Positions 32,864-41,560 are shown, counted from the first letter of the stretch. The stretch: 64,000 bases of DNA from JACKII01 sp965222315 (GCA_965222315.1 OZ244951.1:4650001-4714000); one strand, 5' to 3'. The notes: generated from the sequence alone by a model not told the origin. Program-made: numbers and translations.

Positions 32864-34062
32864 GGAGCGGCTCCTTTCGCCTGTTTGGGCGGCAAGTATA
32901 GCTTGATGAACATGATGAAAGCAGGAACCGCCGCGATATAGAAGCCCAGCGAACGGTCGCCCGTGAACTTCACCAGCAACGCATAGAGCACCGGGTAGCT
33001 CATCATGCCGATCGTGGCGAAGGCCAGGCTAGCGCCTGTCACCGGCCCGACCTGCCCCGGCGGTGCCAGCCGCGCGATCTCGGAGAGCAGCAGGCCGTGC
33101 CAGCTGATGGCGGAGATGCAGAACAGGATCGCCACCACGATAATCAGCCAGTCGGCAGGCTCATGCGTGCCGAGCCAGCCCATGCCCATGGCCGCGATGA
33201 ACATGACCAGCGCCAGGTAGGCAATCACGCGCCGCGCCGGCAGCAAGGCGCTGCCGACCCAGCCCCACAGGATGCGCGCACCGATGGCGGTGCTCATGGC
33301 GATGGAGAAGAAATAATTGGCTGTCTCCAGCGGCCGGCCCAGCACCTCGGTCACATAGGTCACGAAATAGGAGCCGAACAGGCCCTGTAAGCCAACGAAA
33401 CACAGCATCCCAAGCGCCAGATCGCGCAACATCGGCGTGCTCAGCACCAGCCGCATATTGCCGACGATATAGCCGGGTTTCAGGCTTTGGCGCGGGTTGC
33501 GGTCGGTGTCGAACTGCTTGCGGATCGGCTGCAGCATCAGCCCAAACGTGATGCTCATGACGCCGCAAAAGAAGAACGCGCCCCGCCAGTCCAGCCATCC
33601 CAGCAGAATCGGCACCAGAATGCCGGCCATCAGGCCGCCAACCGGCACGCCCGTCTGCTTTACCGAGAAGATCAGCGGCGCGTACTTCGGCGGGCTGTAG
33701 CGCGCCAACAGGTGAGAACTGGCAGGCGTCGAGACCGAGGAGCCGATACCGATCGCCATTGCGCCCAGCACGAACGCCCACAACTGCCCGGCATAGCCGA
33801 GCATCAGCGCCACCCCCATCATGAAAAGCGAGATCTGGCTCATCCGCACCGCACCAAAGCGCAGGATGAACGCCCCGCACGCCACCTGCCCGAAGCTGGA
33901 GCAGAGATAGAGCAGCCCCGTGTAATAGCCGACCAGATTCGCATCCAGATCGAGCCCGGCCGCCACCGCCGGCGCCATGTTCGGCAACACCACAGCCGAG
34001 AAATACGCGAAGGCCTGCTGAATCAGCATGGCGGTAATGACAATGAATAGGGCGGCGTTCAT
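32860..34062 (-). CDS. MFS transporter (tandem paralogue 1)
   Basis: 400 residues with about 12 hydrophobic segments. Motifs include FILRFGAVRMSQIS, SSVSTPASSHLLARYSPPKY, FSVKQTGVPVGGLMAG and SWHGLLLSEIARLAPPGQVG. It is clearly paralogous to the next transporter (34073-35257), sharing KQTGVP.GG, PASSH.LAR and the SW.G....E.ARLAP block. The substrate is unknown; clustering with an OYE and GST suggests uptake of an organic compound metabolised by these enzymes (inference). Confidence 0.8.
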   Translation of the reverse strand: MNAALFIVITAMLIQQAFAYFSAVVLPNMAPAVAAGLDLDANLVGYYTGLLYLCSSFGQVACGAFILRFGAVRMSQISLFMMGVALMLGYAGQLWAFVLGAMAIGIGSSVSTPASSHLLARYSPPKYAPLIFSVKQTGVPVGGLMAGILVPILLGWLDWRGAFFFCGVMSITFGLMLQPIRKQFDTDRNPRQSLKPGYIVGNMRLVLSTPMLRDLALGMLCFVGLQGLFGSYFVTYVTEVLGRPLETANYFFSIAMSTAIGARILWGWVGSALLPARRVIAYLALVMFIAAMGMGWLGTHEPADWLIIVVAILFCISAISWHGLLLSEIARLAPPGQVGPVTGASLAFATIGMMSYPVLYALLVKFTGDRSLGFYIAAVPAFIMFIKLYLPPKQAKGAAP

Positions 34063-34072
34063 CGGGCCGTTG

Positions 34073-35257
34073 CTACCTCGGGGTTTTTGTGCGGCGCAGC
34101 AATATGATGCCCGTTATCAGGGTCGGAGCCGCCGCGACATAGAAGCCAAGGTCGTAATCGCCGGTCAGCGCCACGATTGCGCCGAACGCGCCCGGCAGCA
34201 CCAGCAGCCCGCTGAAGCAACAGAACAGCACGCCGGCCGTCGCGACGCTCGCATTGCCTTCGGGGGCAAGCCGTGCCACCTCCGCCAGGTGCACGCCGTT
34301 CCAGCTTACCGTGGTCGCACCCATCAGCAGGCCTGCGCCGATCACCCAAAGGCGGGAGCTATCCGGACCCAGCATCGCCACGCAGACCGTCGCGCCCACC
34401 ATCGCCCATGACAGGAACGCCAGCAGCGGCCGGGACGGCAGCACCCTCCCGGCAAGCGAGCCCCAGAATATGCGCCCGGCTATGGCGATGCCGCTCGCCC
34501 AGGCCAGCATCTCGCCCGCCTCGGCATAGGGCCGGGCCGCATCCTCCACCAGATAGGTCACGAAATAGGAAGTGAAGGCCACCTGCAGGCCACTGAACGC
34601 AAAGCCGGCAAAGGCCAGTTCCGCCATGTTGCGGCTGCTGACGGCGGTCTTGAGCGCCAGGCCGATATCGGCAACCGACAGCCTCCGCTCCGGCTGCCGG
34701 TCGTCGTCATATTTCCGGTGCGCGGGCCAGAGCGCCAGGGCGAAAGCCCAACAGAAAAACGCGCCGGCGATCAGCCCGCCCTGCCAGCCGCTGACCGCCA
34801 CGGCCCAGGGCAGGAAAAGTCCGGCGAACATGCCGCCGAAGGGTACGCCTGTCTGCTTGATGGAAAACACCAGCGGTGCGGCCTTGGCCGTCGCGAACCG
34901 GGCCAGGATATGGCTGGACGCGGGCGTGCTCGGCCCCATGGCGAGGCCCAGGAACAGGGCTGCCACCGGAAACAGCCATAGCCAGCCGAGCCCGCAGAGC
35001 AGCATCCCGAACCCGGCGACGCTCAGGCAGAACTGGCTGACCCGGAACGCGCCGAAGCGCAGGATAAAGCCGCCGCTAGCCACCGCCGCCGCGATGCCCA
35101 CACCGAACAGCAGGCTGGTGAACACGCCCAGCAGGCCCGGATTGATCTGGAAGGCATCGGAGATCGGCGGCAACAGCACCGGCACGGCGTTGCTCGCAAA
35201 CGTAATCAGAGTCTGCTGCACCAGCATTGCGCCTGCAACGACGATTAGGGGGTTCAT
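34073..35257 (-). CDS. MFS transporter (tandem paralogue 2)
   Basis: 394 residues, about 12 membrane segments. It shares FILRFGAFRVSQ, STPASSHILARFATAK, FSIKQTGVPFGGMFAGLFLP and SWNGVHLAEVARLAPEG with its neighbour 10 bp downstream. The divergence between copies is large, so they may carry different substrates or have arisen from an old duplication. The stop of one and the start of the other are close enough for coupled translation. Confidence 0.8.
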   Translation of the reverse strand: MNPLIVVAGAMLVQQTLITFASNAVPVLLPPISDAFQINPGLLGVFTSLLFGVGIAAAVASGGFILRFGAFRVSQFCLSVAGFGMLLCGLGWLWLFPVAALFLGLAMGPSTPASSHILARFATAKAAPLVFSIKQTGVPFGGMFAGLFLPWAVAVSGWQGGLIAGAFFCWAFALALWPAHRKYDDDRQPERRLSVADIGLALKTAVSSRNMAELAFAGFAFSGLQVAFTSYFVTYLVEDAARPYAEAGEMLAWASGIAIAGRIFWGSLAGRVLPSRPLLAFLSWAMVGATVCVAMLGPDSSRLWVIGAGLLMGATTVSWNGVHLAEVARLAPEGNASVATAGVLFCCFSGLLVLPGAFGAIVALTGDYDLGFYVAAAPTLITGIILLRRTKTPR

Positions 35258-35275
35258 GGTCTGCGGCTTCCCCCG

Positions 35276-35320
35276 CCCTTCATCTCGAGTGCCGCGCCGC
35301 GTCGCTACTCGAGATGAAGG
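35276..35320. repeat. Short palindrome upstream of the MFS pair
   Basis: CCTTCATCTCGAGT (35277-35290) and ACTCGAGATGAAGG (35307-35320) are perfect inverted arms around a 16-base GC-rich loop. This is the outer part of the nested-palindrome repeats seen in the urease operon, without the GTATCGA inner arms. It lies between the OYE and MFS genes of the same strand. Confidence 0.8.
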
Positions 35321-35344
35321 CGCGTGGTGTCCCGGAAAGCGGAC

Positions 35345-36493
35345 TCACCACCCCTTGCCATAGGTGCTGGGCACCACCTCTTTCGCCGTCGCTTCCCGCC
35401 GGCCGAGCCAATAGGCCTGCTGGTCCGGCACGGTCGCCAGATGGTCGACGCCCAGCTTGCGCGCCGCATCCATAGGCCAGTTCGGGTTGTAGAGAATCTC
35501 GCGGGCCAGCGCGATGATGTCCGCCTGGCCCTTTTGCAGGATTTCCTCGGATTGCTCCGCATGGACGATCAGGCCGACGGCCATGGTCAGCATGTCGGCC
35601 TCTTTCCGGATGCGCTCGGAATAGGGCACCTGGTAGCCGTAGCTGGGCGCGAATTCGGTCGGGCTGCCCTGCATCCCGCCGCCGGAGCAGTCGACCACGT
35701 CAACGCCCAGCGCCTTGACCTTTTTCGAAAGGCGCACGGTGGCATCCAGGTCCCAGCCTGCCCGGTCCTCGCACGAAAAGCGGATGAACAAGGGCTTATC
35801 GTCCGGCCAGTGCGCCCGCACGCTTTCCACGACCTCGCAGCAAAAGCGCATCCGGTTCTCTTCAGAGCCGCCATATTCGTCGTTGCGCAGGTTCGCCATG
35901 GGGCTGAGGAACTGGTGGATCAGATAGCCGTGCGCGCCGTGAATCTCGAAAATGTCGAAGCCGCATTCGTTGGCCCGGCGGGCGGACTGGCCCCACATCT
36001 CCACCAGATCCTTGACCTCCTGGTTTGTCAGCGCGCGCGGCGTCGGGTCTTTCTCGGCAGCGGGTTCGGCGGAGGGGCCGACCAGTTCCCAGCTATCCCA
36101 GAACGCCTGATCGACGCCAGGATTCTCCAGCAGCGGCGCGCCGCCTTCCCACGGGCGGTAGCGCTTCGCCTTGCGGCCGGAATGGCCGATCTGAATGGCG
36201 GCGACGCTGTCATGCGCTTTGATGAAATCGGCGAGTTTCTTAACGCCCGGAATGAACTTGTCGTCCCAGAGCGCCAGGTCGCCGACCGTGCCGCAACCCC
36301 GGCGGTCGCACTTGGTGCTTTCCACAAAGGTCAGGCCAGCACCGCCCGCCGCGAACCGGCCGACATTCATCAGGTGCCAGTCGGTGGCGAAGCCATGGTC
36401 GCTGGCATACTGATGCATCGGCGCAACGCAGACGCGGTTTTTCATGGTGACACCGCGGATCGTCAACGGCTGAAACAGCATGGGGGTGGACAT
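35345..36493 (-). CDS. Old Yellow Enzyme family NADH:flavin oxidoreductase
   Basis: 382 residues, a single FMN-binding TIM barrel (LFQPLTIRGVTMKNRVCVAP, IQIGHSGRKAK, FEIHGAHGYLIHQFLSPMAN, NDEYGGSEENRMRF, DIIALAREILYNPNWP). The layout follows YqjM-type enzymes, which reduce activated C=C bonds, but the redox-tuning Cys of YqjM (SPMCMYS) is replaced by His (APMHQYAS). It has no FAD/FeS C-terminal extension as in dienoyl-CoA reductase. It is the first gene of the minus-strand MFS-NTF2-GST series, divergent from the HpcH aldolase. Confidence 0.88.
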   Translation of the reverse strand: MSTPMLFQPLTIRGVTMKNRVCVAPMHQYASDHGFATDWHLMNVGRFAAGGAGLTFVESTKCDRRGCGTVGDLALWDDKFIPGVKKLADFIKAHDSVAAIQIGHSGRKAKRYRPWEGGAPLLENPGVDQAFWDSWELVGPSAEPAAEKDPTPRALTNQEVKDLVEMWGQSARRANECGFDIFEIHGAHGYLIHQFLSPMANLRNDEYGGSEENRMRFCCEVVESVRAHWPDDKPLFIRFSCEDRAGWDLDATVRLSKKVKALGVDVVDCSGGGMQGSPTEFAPSYGYQVPYSERIRKEADMLTMAVGLIVHAEQSEEILQKGQADIIALAREILYNPNWPMDAARKLGVDHLATVPDQQAYWLGRREATAKEVVPSTYGKGW

Positions 36494-36608
36494 GGTCTGG
36501 AATTCTCCGGGAGGATATGAACTTTCGTCGTAGCATAGCCGATTGGCTCAGGCGCGCGAGAGTTCTACAGTCGCGCCAGCTACATCACATCCCAGAGGAA
36601 ACCCGCCC

Positions 36609-37394
36609 ATGCCCATCATCCCCAACATCGCCAAAGACAAGCTGAAGGCCGGCGAACTCGCCCTCGGCTTCGGCGTCCGCAACGCCCGCAGTGTCGATAT
36701 CGCCAAGATCGCGGCAGTTTGCGGCTATGACTGGCTGTTCATCGACCTGGAGCACAATACCATGTCCATCGACATGGCCGTGCAGATTTCGGTGGCGGCC
36801 CTCGACGCCGGCATCACACCAATCCCGCGGGCGAGCGCGCATGAGCGCTTTCAGACCTCCCGCCCGCTAGACGGCGGCGCACAAGGCATCGTCGTGCCCC
36901 ATGTCGATACGGTCGAAGAAGCCAAGCGCGTCGCCGATCAGGCACTGTTCCCGCCGCTCGGCCATCGCTCGATCAGCGGTACCCAGCCGGTGCTGGGCTA
37001 TGAGAGTCTGCCGATCAAGCAGATGGCGGAGGTCATCAACGACAACCTGCTGGTCACCGTCATGCTGGAGACGCCGACCGCCATCGCCAACGCCGACGCC
37101 ATCGCAGCCATTCCCGGCATCGACTGCCTGCTGATCGGCACCAACGACCTCTGCGCCGAGATGGGCATTCATGGCCAATATGGCGACGAGAAGGTGGCCA
37201 AGGCCTACGACACCGCCGCCGCGGCCTGCCGCAACAACGGCAAGTTCCTGGGCATGGGCGGCGTCTATGACGAGGAACTGGCCGCCAAATACATCAAGGC
37301 CGGCGCCCAGATGATCCTGTCGGGCCAGGACCTCGGCTGGATGATGCAAGCCGCCAAGGCCCGCTCCGGCTTCCTGCGCTCGATCAAGCGGTAG
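36609..37394 (+). CDS. HpcH/HpaI family aldolase
   Basis: 261 residues from ATG 36609, with AGAGGAAA upstream. It is a class II pyruvate-type aldolase fold: FIDLEHNTMSID (metal and base region), RASAHERFQ, GIVVPHVDTVEEAKR, MLETPTAIANADAIAAIPGID and IGTNDLCAEMG. Members cleave 2-keto-3-deoxy sugar acids or 4-hydroxy-2-oxoheptanedioate into pyruvate and an aldehyde. The substrate is not predictable. It is divergent (115 bp) from the Old Yellow Enzyme. Confidence 0.85.
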   Translation: MPIIPNIAKDKLKAGELALGFGVRNARSVDIAKIAAVCGYDWLFIDLEHNTMSIDMAVQISVAALDAGITPIPRASAHERFQTSRPLDGGAQGIVVPHVDTVEEAKRVADQALFPPLGHRSISGTQPVLGYESLPIKQMAEVINDNLLVTVMLETPTAIANADAIAAIPGIDCLLIGTNDLCAEMGIHGQYGDEKVAKAYDTAAAACRNNGKFLGMGGVYDEELAAKYIKAGAQMILSGQDLGWMMQAAKARSGFLRSIKR

Positions 37395-37412
37395 CGCCCG
37401 CTATCCTCCCCA

Positions 37413-37458
37413 GCGTCATTGCGAGGCGCCCGGCCCATGCCGGGCAACGAAGCAATCC
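37413..37458. repeat. CGTCATTGCGAGG-type palindromic repeat
   Basis: CGTCATTGCGAGG at the left and CGAAGCAATCCA at the right flank an inner hairpin GCCCGGC/GCCGGGC. The CGTCATTGCGAGG...GAAGCAATCC pattern is a dispersed repeat common in alphaproteobacterial intergenic DNA. It lies 19 bp after the HpcH aldolase stop. Confidence 0.8.
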
Positions 37459-37506
37459 ACCGAAGCCTTAGACTTTAGCAGGCTGCTGAAAAATGCTGAC
37501 AGATGG

Positions 37507-37617
37507 CCCGCATCCCGAGTAGCGAGCGGCAGTGAGCGTATCGACGGGGCCTGGCCCGGCCCGAAAAAGCCCCTTCGATACGCCCTGGCCATTGGTCATG
37601 GCTACTCAGGATGCGGG
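37507..37617. repeat. Nested palindromic repeat (best-preserved copy)
   Basis: Outer arms CCCGCATCCCGAGTAGC (37507-37523) and GCTACTCAGGATGCGGG (37601-37617) and inner arms GCGTATCGACGGGGC (37536-37550) and GCCCCTTCGATACGC (37569-37583) are nearly perfect. A further pair, GGCTGCTGA (37481-37489) and TCAGCAGCC (37630-37638), encloses the whole, giving three nested stems. Together with 37413-37458 it fills the 305-bp gap between the aldolase and dciA-like genes, which are convergent. Confidence 0.88.
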
Positions 37618-37699
37618 TGATCAAGTTTGTCAGCAGCCGGTTAAGGCGGCAGTGTGGATTGCTTCGTCGCCTGCGGCTGCTCGCATTGACGGCGTGTTC

Positions 37700-38188
37700 C
37701 TACCCCAGCACCCGCCGCCCCAGCCGTTCCAGCACGGCGGCGAGTTCCTTGTCCTCGACCTTGGCGCAGGCCTCTGCCAGGGCTTGTTCCTGCTCCGGCG
37801 AAGGCGCGGCGCGTGGTGCCGGTGCGGGCTTCGCTGACGGCGCGATGACCGGCCCCTGTTTCAGGGCCAGCCGGGTCACAACCGCCGCGCCGAAGAATTG
37901 GTTGATCCGCTGGATAATCAGCGGCTCCAGGTGCTGCACTTCCACCGCCCAGCCGGGGGCAACTACCAGCCGCAAGGTGCCGTTCTGACCGCGCCGGTCC
38001 AGCTTTTCGGGCCGTGTCCTCCCGGCAAGCTCCGCCCCGACAATGGAGCCCCATTCCGCCATCAGCCGCGCATCGCGCAGGCCGCGCTTTGCCGCCGGTT
38101 TGGCGAGCCAGGGCGCGGTCATGGCGGCGATGGGCCTGCCCATCTTCGTGCGGTGGCGGGCAGTGGGAGGCAGCGGTTTCTTCGCCAC
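37700..38188 (-). CDS. DciA-like (DUF721) protein
   Basis: 162 residues. The core matches DUF721: LMAEWGSIVGAELAGRTRPEKL followed by GTLRLVVAPGWAVEVQHLEP and LIIQRINQFFGAAVVTRLAL. DUF721 includes DciA, the ancestral loader of the DnaB replicative helicase. The C-terminal tail is a Pro/Ala linker plus a short helix (EQEQALAEACAKVEDKELAAVLERL). It is divergent from mutY with a 61-bp gap, an arrangement that recurs in alphaproteobacteria. Confidence 0.8.
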   Translation of the reverse strand: MAKKPLPPTARHRTKMGRPIAAMTAPWLAKPAAKRGLRDARLMAEWGSIVGAELAGRTRPEKLDRRGQNGTLRLVVAPGWAVEVQHLEPLIIQRINQFFGAAVVTRLALKQGPVIAPSAKPAPAPRAAPSPEQEQALAEACAKVEDKELAAVLERLGRRVLG

Positions 38189-38249
38189 GGACGATTGCTT
38201 CCTAAAGGGCTCTTGTTCCCAAATGAATGGCCGCTAGCTTAGCGCAAGA

Positions 38250-39326
38250 ATGACTCGCGATCAGCCCACCATTTCCGCCAGCCTGCCGGACATTGCCGCC
38301 CTGCAAGCCGCGGTCCTCGCGTGGTACGACGCAAACCGGCGCGACCTGCCCTGGCGTGCGCTGCCGGGCGAACGCGCGGACCCTTACCGCGTGTGGCTCT
38401 CCGAAGTCATGCTGCAACAGACTACCGTCGCCACGGTTCGCGGCCGCTACGCCCGCTTTCTGGAGCGCTGGCCGACTGTCCATGAACTTGCCGCCGCGCC
38501 CCTCGACGATGTCCTGCATGAGTGGCAGGGCCTCGGCTACTATGCCCGCGCCCGCAACCTGCACAAATGCGCCCAGGCGGTGACGTCCGAGCATAACGGC
38601 GCGTTCCCGCCCTCGCTTGAAGCTCTACGCGCGCTGCCCGGCGTGGGCGAATACACCGCCGCCGCCATCGCATCCATCGCCTTCAACCTGCCCGCCGCGC
38701 CGGTGGACGCCAATGTCGAGCGCGTGACGGCCCGCCTCGCCGCCATCGCTGAGCCGCTGCCTGGGGCGAAGCCTTTGGTCCGGGAGGCTGCTGCCCATCT
38801 GGAGCCGCCCGCGCGGCCGGGCGACTGGGCCCAGGCGCTGATGGATCTGGGCTCCGCCATTTGCCTGCCGCGCACGCCGCAATGCCTGCTCTGCCCCGCC
38901 CGCGGACATTGCCAGGGACACGCTCAAGGCATCGCACAAACCCTACCCCGCAAGGCGCCGAAGAAAGCCCGCCCGCTACGCCATGGCGTGGTCTATTGGC
39001 TGGAGCGCGGCGACGGCGCCGTCCTCCTCCGCCAGCGCCCGCCCAAGGGGACGCTGGGCGGCTTGTGGGAGTTTCCGTCGGCCGGATGGGACACCAAGAC
39101 CGCAGCCCCCGCCGACCCTGCCATTGCCGCGCTCGCCGATGGCTGGAGCGCGCTGAACGAGCCCGTCCGCCACGGCTTTACGCACTATGAGCTTGAACTG
39201 ACTGTGCAACGCGGCGTTTCCAACGAAGCACCGGCACCGGACGGGACAATCTGGGCGCTTCCTTCCGAGTTCAGGGACTATGCTTTGCCGACATTGATGA
39301 AAAAGGTGGCCGCGCTAATTCGCTAG
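38250..39326 (+). CDS. mutY: A/G-specific adenine glycosylase
   Basis: 358 residues. Helix-hairpin-helix glycosylase with catalytic Glu in WLSEVMLQQTT, catalytic Asp in APVDANVERV, HhH motif LPGVGEYTAAAI, and a 4Fe-4S cluster C-x6-C-x2-C-x5-C (CLPRTPQCLLCPARGHC). The C-terminal NUDIX-like 8-oxoG recognition domain is present (RQRPPKGTLGGLWEFPS, HGFTHYELEL). It removes adenine mispaired with 8-oxoguanine. Its 3' end overlaps the convergent ccrM gene by 12 bp. Confidence 0.95.
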   Translation: MTRDQPTISASLPDIAALQAAVLAWYDANRRDLPWRALPGERADPYRVWLSEVMLQQTTVATVRGRYARFLERWPTVHELAAAPLDDVLHEWQGLGYYARARNLHKCAQAVTSEHNGAFPPSLEALRALPGVGEYTAAAIASIAFNLPAAPVDANVERVTARLAAIAEPLPGAKPLVREAAAHLEPPARPGDWAQALMDLGSAICLPRTPQCLLCPARGHCQGHAQGIAQTLPRKAPKKARPLRHGVVYWLERGDGAVLLRQRPPKGTLGGLWEFPSAGWDTKTAAPADPAIAALADGWSALNEPVRHGFTHYELELTVQRGVSNEAPAPDGTIWALPSEFRDYALPTLMKKVAALIR

Positions 39327-40400
39327 CTCCGCCCGCACCTTCTGGCGCAGCAGGTCGATCGGCACCCACTCCCGCTTCTGCTGGAAGTGCCAGAATGTCC
39401 AGCCGTTGCACGCAGGCGCCCCCTGCACCGCAGCTCCAACTTTATGGATAGATCCCCGGTGATCCGCGGCGATGAGCGTGCCGTCCGCCCGCACTTTCGC
39501 CTGGAAGCTTCGGCGAGAACTGATCGGTCCGCGCAGCACATCCCCCGGCCTTAGCAACCCGCGCTCCACCACGGCCCCGAAAGGTACCCGCGGCTCGCTG
39601 CGCTTGGAGGGCGTTTCCGCCAGGCTGGGATCGGCCAGCACCGGCGTCGCCGCCACGCGCTGCATCGCCAGCTTGGCATAGGTGTGGTCGCGCTCGATCC
39701 CGATCCAGTGCCGCGCCAGCCTTTTGGCCACCACACCAGATGTGCCGCTGCCGAAGAACGGGTCAAGGATCACGTCGCCTGGATTAGTGCTCGCCAAAAT
39801 CACCCGGTGCAGCAGCGATTCCGGTTTTTGCGTCGGATGCGCCTTTGCGCCGTCCTCATCCTTCAGCCGCTCGCCGCCAGAGCAGATTGGCAGCAGCCAG
39901 TCGCTCCGCATCTGCAACTCGTCGTTCAGCGCCTTCATGGCGTCGTAGTTGAAGGTGTATTTTGCCTTCTCGCCCGTCGAGCACCAGATCAGCGTCTCAT
40001 GCGCATTGGTGAAGCGCCGGCCGCGGAAGTTCGGCATAGGGTTGGTCTTGCGCCACACCACCTCGTTCAGCACCCAATAGCCCAGGTCCTGGAGCGCCAC
40101 GCCCAGGCGGTAAATATTGTGGTAGGTGCCAATCACCCAGAGCGAGCCTGCCGGCTTCAATACCCGCTTCGCCTCCTTCAGCCAGGCGCGGGTGAAACCG
40201 TCATAGTCGCCGAACGAGTCGAACTTGTCCCAATCATCGTCGACGCCATCCACGACGGTATGGTTGGGCCGTAGCAACTCACCCCGCAATTGCAGGTTAT
40301 AGGGCGGGTCCGCAAAGATCATATCGACGGAATTGGCGGGCAAACCGGCCATCGTGTCGATGCAATCGCCGATCAATAACCGGTCTTTTGGGAGAACCAT
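39315..40400 (-). CDS. ccrM: CcrM-type adenine DNA methyltransferase (GANTC)
   Basis: 361 residues. Beta-class N6-adenine methyltransferase order: catalytic FADPPYNLQL near residue 30, then the SAM-binding DPFFGSGTSGVVAKRL. The C-terminal RAMA-like extension (AKVRADGTLIAADHRGSIHK, GWTFWHFQQKREWVPIDLLR) is characteristic of CcrM, the essential cell-cycle methylase of alphaproteobacteria. No cognate nuclease is nearby, so it is a solitary methylase. Four GANTC sites lie within 60 bp upstream of its start, suggesting feedback by its own methylation. rnhB lies upstream on the same strand. Confidence 0.95.
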   Translation of the reverse strand: MVLPKDRLLIGDCIDTMAGLPANSVDMIFADPPYNLQLRGELLRPNHTVVDGVDDDWDKFDSFGDYDGFTRAWLKEAKRVLKPAGSLWVIGTYHNIYRLGVALQDLGYWVLNEVVWRKTNPMPNFRGRRFTNAHETLIWCSTGEKAKYTFNYDAMKALNDELQMRSDWLLPICSGGERLKDEDGAKAHPTQKPESLLHRVILASTNPGDVILDPFFGSGTSGVVAKRLARHWIGIERDHTYAKLAMQRVAATPVLADPSLAETPSKRSEPRVPFGAVVERGLLRPGDVLRGPISSRRSFQAKVRADGTLIAADHRGSIHKVGAAVQGAPACNGWTFWHFQQKREWVPIDLLRQKVRAELAN

Positions 40401-40409
40401 GGTCTGGCC

Positions 40410-40459
40410 GAATCCTTAGTGGCGACTCATGGCGGCGCACCATGATTCGTCCGGGATTC
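40410..40459. promoter_or_regulatory. Cluster of four GANTC sites upstream of ccrM
   Basis: GAATC at 40410, GACTC at 40424, GATTC at 40444 and GATTC at 40455 fall within 50 bp, whereas a random sequence would have about one per 256 bp. They lie 10-59 bp upstream of the ccrM start codon, in its leader or promoter. In Caulobacter the ccrM promoter is controlled by methylation at such sites. Confidence 0.8.
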
Positions 40460-40478
40460 CGCGTCAATAGCCTTGTTT

Positions 40479-41099
40479 TCAGTCTGTGTTTCCGAGACGA
40501 AGCCTGATCGGTGCAAAGCTGCGCCGGTGATGGGCCGTCACGCCCGCTTCGGCCAGCCCTTCCTGATGCGCTTTCGTGCCGTAACCCGCATTCTTCTGCC
40601 AAAAATAAGCCGGATAGCGCACCGCGAGACGCGCCATCAGCCGGTCGCGCAGCACCTTGGCGACGATGGAGGCCGCAGCAATGGACAGGCTCCGCGAGTC
40701 CCCCTTTACCACCGCCTCCGCCGGGCAAGGCAGGTCAGGCAGGCGGTTGCCGTCCACAAGACAGGCGCCCGGCGCCTCCGGCAACCGGGCCACGGCGCGC
40801 TGCATCGCCAGATGGGAGGCCGCCAGGATGTTGATCCGGTCGATCTCCGCCACCGAAGCGGCGCCGACACCAATCCATGCACAATCAGGTATTGCTCCGG
40901 CCAGCGCCTCGCGTTTCCTGGCGGAGAGCTTCTTGGAGTCGTTCAACGCGTCGAGCAGAGCGTCCGGTGCATCCGGCCTCAGGATAGCCGCCGCGGCCAA
41001 GACCGGCCCCGCCCATGGCCCCCGTCCGACCTCGTCCACCCCGGCGATCAATCCGCCATGGCGGGCTGCCAGCGCATGCTCTAAAACCAGATCCGGCAC
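40479..41099 (-). CDS. rnhB: Ribonuclease HII
   Basis: 206 residues from GTG 41099 (MPDLVLEHALAARHGG); an in-frame TTG at 41138 would add 13 residues without family similarity. The catalytic D-E of GVDEVGRGPWAGP, DSKKLSARKREAL, and LVDGNRLPDLPCPAEAVVKGD with the later conserved acid IAAASIVAKVLRD are all present. RNase HII removes ribonucleotides from DNA and acts with ccrM's neighbourhood only by location. It lies 78 bp upstream of ccrM in the same direction. Confidence 0.93.
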   Translation of the reverse strand: MPDLVLEHALAARHGGLIAGVDEVGRGPWAGPVLAAAAILRPDAPDALLDALNDSKKLSARKREALAGAIPDCAWIGVGAASVAEIDRINILAASHLAMQRAVARLPEAPGACLVDGNRLPDLPCPAEAVVKGDSRSLSIAAASIVAKVLRDRLMARLAVRYPAYFWQKNAGYGTKAHQEGLAEAGVTAHHRRSFAPIRLRLGNTD

Positions 41100-41169
41100 C
41101 CTAGTAGCCCTGTCCCAAAAAAATCCCGTGGCGTTCAATCCTTCGCGCCGCAGGGCTTTGTAACTCTAT

Positions 41170-41485
41170 GTGACCGGGGTGGCTATGCAGGGAAGCGGCG
41201 TGCGCCCGCTGCCGGTAAGGAGCACGTTGTCATTGCCAAAATAGCCGCTGGATGAAGAAATGTTCGGGTCGAAGCTCAGGGGGTCGAGACGGCGTCATTC
41301 ACCGGCATATGCCCGCCGGGATTGCCGCCCGCAACCTGATGGGTAAAACTCCAAACATCGCCGATGGCGGTCCATCCCTCGTCATCAACATCGAAAGTGC
41401 TGGAAACAATCGGCGCGGCAATGGCAGAAGAAGAAGCTGCTGTAAAAATCGCTGCTGCGCTGACGAAAGCATTCTCATGATTCAT
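41170..41485 (-). pseudogene. Broken small secreted protein gene (laminin-B-like), frameshifted
   Basis: A well-placed ATG at 41485 behind AAGGAGAGG starts a 69-codon frame with a signal peptide (AAAIFTAASSSAIAA) and a mature start STFDVDDEGWTAIGDVWSF ... HQVAGGNPGGH, which ends at a TGA near 41276. One base out of frame, the DNA continues LSFDPNISSSSGYFGNDNVL to about 41170, which resembles the end of the same kind of domain. The middle of the domain appears to be missing. The N-terminal half may still be expressed. Confidence 0.55.
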
Positions 41486-41560
41486 AGGCGCCTCTCCTTT
41501 TGGTTGAAAACATGCGTTAATCAGAAGGTCGTTTTGGTGCAAGGGGTTTGAAAGAGAGCA

